Positions 50,713 through 64,000 of a stretch of 64,000 nt of DNA are shown in pieces. A model generated the notes under the pieces. It was given only the letters and a program-made list of their open reading frames with translations. It had not been told where the DNA came from and searched no databases. Position numbers and translations under genes: made by a program. The DNA comes from Glandiceps talaboti (lineage: Eukaryota > Hemichordata > Enteropneusta > Spengelidae). How positions within the stretch are numbered: position 1 is the first letter of the stretch; every line of letters starts with the position of its first letter. The stretch lies in NCBI RefSeq assembly GCF_964340395.1, contig NC_135563.1, positions 3,948,422-4,012,421 on the forward strand. Direction: 5' to 3'.

Positions 50713-51529
50713 CTAAACTAAATAACTTTGTGTCTTCTCTTCATAGGTGTGTTATCCATGGATCCATAACATAGCTGCCTCTCTTATTCCCATTACAACA
50801 TATTTAAAACAAGTTATCAGAAGAGAAAAAGTAACAATTTTTATACTGAGCATACAATTTTAATTAAATGTTATTCTTCTCCTTATTTGAATTGCCTCCC
50901 ACAAGTAAAGTTATTTGCTTGCCAAAATCATCTTGACATTATCACATTAATAAAGATCCAAAAACTGTACCTGAAACAATATTTGTTACATTTCAATATT
51001 TTTTTTTGAGTCTGTGAATAAAACTTTTTATTTGATCCATGAACCAAGAATCCATAAATATTCATTTGTCATGTTTTAGTGTTGTAATTTTTAACCAGTA
51101 GTAAATCTGTTGTAATCACTGCAAAGTGTTTGTCAAAGCCAATAGAAATATCACAAATGTACAATTTACAAACAAATAAATAAAGTTTATGATTTCTGAT
51201 TGTTTAAAAATGGACGTCAATTGTAACACAACACCTGGTACATCTACGACGAAGAAAATGGAAAGAGGTAAATTGTAGCTAATTAGAAGATTTGCATTGT
51301 TCTCAACAAAGGTTTAATTAACGGGGATATTTTGCAATAAGCAAAACATTGATGAGTAACTGTAACATCCATGGCTTCATAATTTACACAGCACAAAACA
51401 TGTAGCATATCTCTCTAGTAGGCTGGATGGTCAACATGGCATGGGTTCACACACAGCCTGTCAACTCTATAATTTAAATTTAGTATTTTTCATGGATACC
51501 ATACATAGGAGCTGATTGGTTGAGTCAAA

Positions 51530-52155
51530 AGATGCCTATATTATGTAGTCACATGATGCCTACGTTATGTTAGTCACATGATGCCTATATTATGTTAGTC
51601 ACATGATGCCTACGTTATGTTCGTCGCATAATGCCTGTATTATGTTAGTCAAATGATGCCGATATTATGTTAGTCACATGATGCCGATATTATGTTAGTC
51701 ACATGATGCCTTTGTTAGTCACACGATGCCTATATTATGTTAGTCACATGATGCCTATATTATGTAGTCACACAATGCCTATATTATGTTAGTCACATGA
51801 TGCCTATATTATGTAGTCACATGATGCCTATATTATGTTAGTCACATGATGCCTGTATTATGTTAGTCACATGATGCCTATATTATGTTAGTCACATGAT
51901 GCCTATATTATGTTAGTCACATGATGCCTATATTATGTTAGTCACATGATGCCTGTATTATGTTAGTCACATGATGCCTATATTATGTAGTCACATGATG
52001 CCTATATTATGTTAGTCACATGATGCCTTTGTTAGTCACACGATGCCTATATTATGTTAGTCGCATAATGCCTGTATTATGTTAGTCACATGATGCCTAT
52101 ATTATGTTCGTCACATGATGCCTATATTATGTTAGTCACATGATGCCTATATTGC
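51530..52155. repeat. Minisatellite, about 25-bp unit
   Basis: About 25 copies of TAGTCACATGATGCCTATAT plus TATGT, with variants (GCCGATATT, CCTGTATT, CCTTTG). Confidence 0.95.
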
Positions 52156-54186
52156 CCAGCCAACCTACTATGGTGGCTACACAACATGTGATGTTTTGAT
52201 TGATTTATACACAAATTACATATAAAAGTTTGACTTCAAAAGATAGGAATTAATCTTTGTGTATTTAGATGTAGTGTCACGGTCTGAATTCATTCTTTTG
52301 CCCATAGTTTCAAAATAAAAATAGTAGTGTATTTCTTTCTATAAATGGAGCCATCAACTTAAAATGGTGCACAGGTAAATATACAGTGAAACAGAATGTA
52401 TGCAGGTAAATATGTGTACTGCTCAGACGCTGACAGACAATAATTTATGTTTCCTGTTTTTCATTTCATGTGAAATATGTAACATTTAATGCCTTTGCTA
52501 CTCAAAATTGCAAACTGAAAGAGTTTGAAATATTTGAAGTAAATGATCACTCTGCAAAACCCTTGAAAGTCAAAAGTTTTTGTCAGAGTTTACAGTTACA
52601 GTAGTTTTGTGATTTCATCTGAGAAAAGTGCAATTCTTGCCCAGGTTTTCAATCCCAGGTTTTCAATCTCAGGTTCTCACATTAGTGTTATCTTTATCTA
52701 TATCAGTGGAGTCATGAAGATTACATAGGATTATTCTTTTGCTCGGAGCCAACTTTATCTCTAGCTTTGTCAGACAACTGTTTTTCACACCTAATGTTTT
52801 AATCCTTTTTTCAAAGTAGACCTTTATAGTCCCAATAGATGTAACTGGAATCCTACTTTTCAGAATATTTATTCTCATCTTCATTTATTTATGTTGATGT
52901 GTTTTCGATATGAATGACTGTCAAATAATCAAATACTATTTATACCATCTCTCATAGATTTGTTGACAAACAAGTCATTGAATCTGTACCTGATTCATAA
53001 TTGTTTACATACAGACATCAAGGCACAATACCATCAACGATTTGTAAGTACATGTACTGTAATTGAGCTTTAAACAGAATGTCTGAACTGTTTACAGTAA
53101 ACACAGGGTGTATTCCTCACAAAGCAAAAAATATCAAAAAATCATGCAAGTTACAGCTACTAAATTATCACTCAGTGGTACAGATATATATATATATAAA
53201 TTTCTGTTAGATAATGATTCTGTTTGTAAAAAAACAAGTTCCATTTAGAAATGCTGACAATCTATTTTCAAAACTAGTTTCCCCATAAATACAGATTACA
53301 TTCAAATTTATCAACAGTTCTTGTTGAATCACGTAGGAAATTGCATTAAAATACAGGCTATAATTAAGAGTGTACATATTTAATAATATAACATTTACAT
53401 ATGCAAATATGTCTAGATATATGATTGGCCAGAGTCAGACTTCATTTGCATATTCAACTTTCTACTTATTTGCATATGACCTATGGCCACATAAAATTAC
53501 AGTGCGAAACAACATCAAAAACTGCTTGGGTAGGAGAAATTTCAACTAACATTCATTATATTGCACAGCTAATAAAAAGAGTTGTTTATCGTTATTTTCA
53601 TTGACCAAGTTTGATAATATGCTCACACATACATGAATAAAAATCATCTTTGAATAATTTGACATGGATATGGCAAAGCTAGAATCTTTGGCAACTCTCC
53701 AAATGGACACAATTTATGTCACAAAATAACATATCATAATTAATATCAATAATATTTAACCTGTCAACATCTTGCAGAGTGTCAAAATAATGTAAACATA
53801 ACGTAACAATCACAAAAAAAATCATGATTTGAAATCTTTACATTTTCGTAGCCGTAGTCTGCACTGGAGGAGCATACAAATATTTCAATCAAGTTATTTT
53901 TTCTCTTACAAACAGAGAATGTTTAGAGTGTTTCATACATGATAAGCTTCTAAACTCATTTTATAGATAGTTTTGATACATTTCATGAAGTGCCCCTTTT
54001 CTAGTTGTCTCTGTACATCATAGCTAGCTCATCACGGAGGGGTTGGTCTGTTCCGTAAAAAACTGCCAATAAATGACAAAATATTTACAAAAATGAACAT
54101 TACACACTAGGTTATAATTTATTCCAATCAAACCAACGATGATCTGGGTTAATTTCATATTGGTTGCATTTCTTTAGGCATTTAGG

Positions 54187-54262
54187 TAGAAAAACATAGT
54201 AAAGTTTTTTTTATAAACTAAAATTCCAAAATAAATACCCCAATTCTCATCCATATGGCTAC
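54187..54262. mobile_element. Right-end fragment of CATATGGATGAG MITE
   Basis: AAACATAGTAAAG...CCAAAATAAATACCCCAATT then CTCATCCATATGGCTACT matches the right end of the copy at 56153-56481. The left end is absent. Confidence 0.7.
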
Positions 54263-54995
54263 TTTATTATATATAAGGTTAACCCATGGCAGCAACAGAT
54301 TTACATTTTCATGTAAGACGTGAGTACAACAACTTAAAGAAGTGTACACTGAGTTTATAATTGTTTTTGTTTTTTTAACTCAGTAAAAATCCTGACATAA
54401 ATAACACCTTGATTACACCATTGTAAAATATAGTTAATGTCTTTAACAATGGCATTAAATTGTCTTCAAATTCAAATTTCTTGAGTAAGCAAAATTTACA
54501 GAAGATTTAAGCCATTTTTTTACTGTTGTTGACACAGTAGATGGAATAACAAGGGTTTCATTGATAGTTTATTGTATACTAAATGACATCATTGAATTGT
54601 GTGTATCAGCTCTGAGTTCTTCAATAACAAGGAATGGCTAAGTATGTAGAATATTACAGGTACTTTTCACTATGTAGCAAAAACTACCCCCTCCCCCAAA
54701 CAAAACAAAAAGCAACAACCAGAAAACAAACAAACAAACAAACAAACAAACCAACAGATTCAAGCTTATGGCTCTTTAAAGCTAGGAAGTCTATACATTC
54801 AAAGGCAAAGCATGCTGGGAAGTTTCATATAAGAGTCTTTTTTGAGTCACTGTGTGTCTTCATTCCTAAATTGACAATATCAAACTAGATAGTCTTGTCT
54901 GCAGTTATGCAAAGGGGAGAAGTTAACAAATAATACAGCTAGACATAAACATCATTCATTCATTCATTCATTCATTCATTCATTTGGTTATTTGT

Positions 54996-61612
<6,617 letters not shown>

Positions 61613-64000
61613 CTGCGGGTAAAACAGAGAAAGAGTAAAAGATCTGTTTCATTTTAAGGTTAGCTAATGTCATTTTATACCTAGTAACATGAGAACAAAT
61701 ACTTTTCACCATGCTGGGAAAACGTTGGGTTGACAAGAATGTGAGCAAACATAAACAGGTACACTGCTGTTCACTCTGAAATTTGTCTCAGTCACGTTTT
61801 TTTGTAGCAATAATTTTTTCATGTAGTTTTCTTTTGATATTATATTCTAGGATGAGTATTTCTATTCTCATAAAATATTGACGTTTTTTTAATTTAGTTG
61901 TGACAGATTGGGCAATTAAATTTGAAATATCATTGTATGAATGAGTTTGGACTAATAACTGCCTAATATTATTCTTCCAAAGTGATCTGGATAAATTTTC
62001 AAAATGTCTAATATCACCGCTTAACAACATTTGACCAAATCTTTATCAAAAGACACTGTCTAGATTGTAAACCTTGGTGTTTTCATTTTGGTTTGATTTT
62101 GTTGTGAGGGAAGGGTTAAAACTGTTTTTCTTTCAGTAATAGTTATGAATCCATCAAATCTTGTGAATAATGATTTATGGTTAAACATTTTGTATTAATA
62201 CTTTTGTTTTTCCTCTATTAGAACAATTACTTGATTTATACAGTACAGCCCTGATGGTGCTGATGAGATATCAATTCAAATTTGAGGATTTGCTTACAAA
62301 AAAAATTGTTTTGACAGTGGGGGAAACTTTCATTAAAATTTATTATTGACTTGCATTATCATGATACAATTAGAATAGAAACAACTGACAAAGTATTTCT
62401 AAGCAAGGTTGAATTTCACTTCAGCTTACATTTGGTTTGAATTGCCAGCTCTGTACTGATAAGTGAAAGTGAATGAAACCAATACATTTTATCTCATTTC
62501 AACATCCAACTTTTCATTTAACAGTGTAAATTTACAAGGTTTCCTTTTCCTGTAATGTTGGTATATATATTTGTACAGGGGACTATGTATACGTCAGCAA
62601 ATGTTATGTAAAAAATGTTCTGACTGGGAGATCAAATTTTTATTTGTAACTATGAACCCAGAATCCATGGACATTAATTCTCACAACATGTTTAATTTTT
62701 TAGTAATGAAATTTCTACTCACAAATTCAAAATATGCAAATCCCAAAGTACACCCCTGACAATGCTAACAATGTCAGTGACAATTTGGGATTCGCTGAAA
62801 AGAAATGTTTTGACTGTGAGTAGATTTCATTACTAAGTGTGAACCCAGGGTCCATGAATATTTATTCTCACTTGTTTTAATGTAGGTCTATATTTGTTTT
62901 ATTTTATTATGAGTGTCTAAATCATGACAACTGTGACAACAGCAGGTAATGACATAATTTTTGGGTGAACCAAATTGATGTTAACATCAATATTGTAGAA
63001 AATAATGTATAAATTAGGTACCAATGCTATATGGATAATGTTACACTCATTTCAATACACATATTAGCATAGATAAGATTTCTTAAGTAAATAGTGATTA
63101 AGTGATATAATGTCTTAAGTTGGTACATGTCCCTTTCAAGCTTATTACTTTGCAAGACAAAATCTGCCTTCATCTGTCTCCCTATCATACATATATATAT
63201 AGCAGTCACTTGGAATGAATAAAGTTAGCTGCCTGACTGCCGGTATAAAATGGGGATCTGGTAGGATGTCTCAATGGGGACCTGGTAAGGACTGAGATTG
63301 CTGTGAAAGATTTAATCTTTCATACTGCCACAGAACAGCTGTAATGCTCTTGAAATAGTTGGGGAAGAATACATGGTTGTACTATTATAGGTCTGTACCA
63401 GACAAAATCATTGTATAGGACTTTCTCCAAATCACATTACGCATTTCTTACTATGTTACGCTAATCCCATCATGTTTTATGCAAATTATAAGTTATGCAA
63501 ATTACATTAGATTTTATTACATGTTATGCAAATCATATTTGATTAAATGCTATATAATTATTATGTGACTTAATCAACATAATATCATGGGATCATCACG
63601 TTATGAATACAGCTTCATCTACACATCCCCAGATGCATCCCCATTAAATTTCCGCCCAATCTGCTCAGTAGTTTTGGAATTACAGATTTTTGACTTTTTG
63701 ACCAAAAAGACACATTTTTATAACTAATTTGCATATCACGGATAGGATCATCATGTCATGAACAATTCTTAATCTAAACACCTCTAAGAACGTTCCAACC
63801 AAATTTCAGATTGATCTGCTGAGTACTTTTGGAGTTTTTTGACCAAAAATCACATTTCTTTTACCCAAATCACATACCGATGGTAAGATCATTTTGATTT
63901 GAACAATTTCCAAACTAGACACCCAAGGTGATATACCCACCAAATATCATGGCAATCGGTCCAGCAGTTTTTGACTTTAAGTTGTTTACACACACACACA
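61613..64000. other. STK32 upstream intron or flank
   Basis: No further kinase exon was recognised on the minus strand, so the preceding exon (HRD loop) is probably beyond 64000. The stretch has a dispersed repeat at 62446-62552, a ~195-bp-spaced duplicate at 62612-62690 and 62806-62880, and an interspersed repeat from about 63600 to the edge. Confidence 0.55.
63600..64000 (-). repeat. Interspersed repeat, same family as 16379-16440
   Basis: The minus strand reads (TG)n, AAACAACTTAAAGTCAAAAA, then ATTGCCATGATATTTGGTGG, matching 16379 onward. Two internal blocks resemble each other (TTTTGACCAAAAA near 63693 and 63838; CAGATTGATCTGCTGAG and CCAATCTGCTCAGTAG), so the element has an internally repeated structure. 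Confidence 0.7.

Overview
This is a window of AT-rich animal nuclear DNA. The evidence is four spliced protein-coding genes with GT-AG introns of about 0.4-3 kb, a spliceosomal gene structure with human-like protein sequences, and very many micro- and minisatellites and short inverted-repeat transposons. The proteins are clearly metazoan (DDX47, EIF3A and an STK32/YANK kinase). The style fits a marine invertebrate, possibly a non-vertebrate deuterostome, but nothing here fixes the species.

Layout, left to right. (1) The 3' part of DDX47 on the + strand (155-8542), eight exons from just after the nucleotide-binding motifs to the stop; its last intron is almost entirely a 2.45-kb minisatellite. 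(2) An intergenic block (about 8.6-15.4 kb) with palindromic transposons, a ~250-bp tandem array that carries an inserted hAT-like MITE, and large (AT)n and (CTGT)n/(TG)n tracts. (3) A complete FAD-dependent oxidoreductase of the sarcosine oxidase/PIPOX type on the + strand (coding 17152-25436, five coding exons, 410 codons). Its last intron holds a 2-kb 36-bp minisatellite, a duplicated in-frame copy of the start of the last exon, and a second minisatellite. (4) An intergenic block (25.4-29.9 kb). (5) A complete EIF3A gene on the - strand (48416 down to 29919, 20 exons, 1221 codons). Its introns contain four minisatellites, a CATATGGATGAG-type MITE and a decayed piggyBac-type transposon with intact TTAA-flanked ends. 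(6) A gene-free stretch (48.6-54.9 kb) with a (GA)n tract, a perfect-TIR MITE and a 25-bp minisatellite. (7) The 3' two thirds of an STK32 (YANK) kinase on the - strand (61612 down to 54996, seven exons). The kinase N-lobe and catalytic loop lie beyond the right edge.

The genes are ordinary conserved cellular genes (rRNA processing, amine oxidation, translation initiation, signalling); they form no operon or shared pathway. I saw no clear new molecular system. The unusual signal is structural. In at least three places the intron-exon edge of a real exon has been duplicated, in two of these inside or beside a tandem repeat, leaving decoy or possibly usable splice acceptors (24.41 kb; 55.1-55.44 kb; 58.7-59.0 kb). 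In another place a minisatellite (33.75-34.37 kb) has visibly grown from one half of a palindromic MITE, a solo copy of which survives at 9.73 kb. All exon boundaries were derived by hand from splice sites, reading-frame continuity and family knowledge; every full-length reading frame closes without a frameshift.
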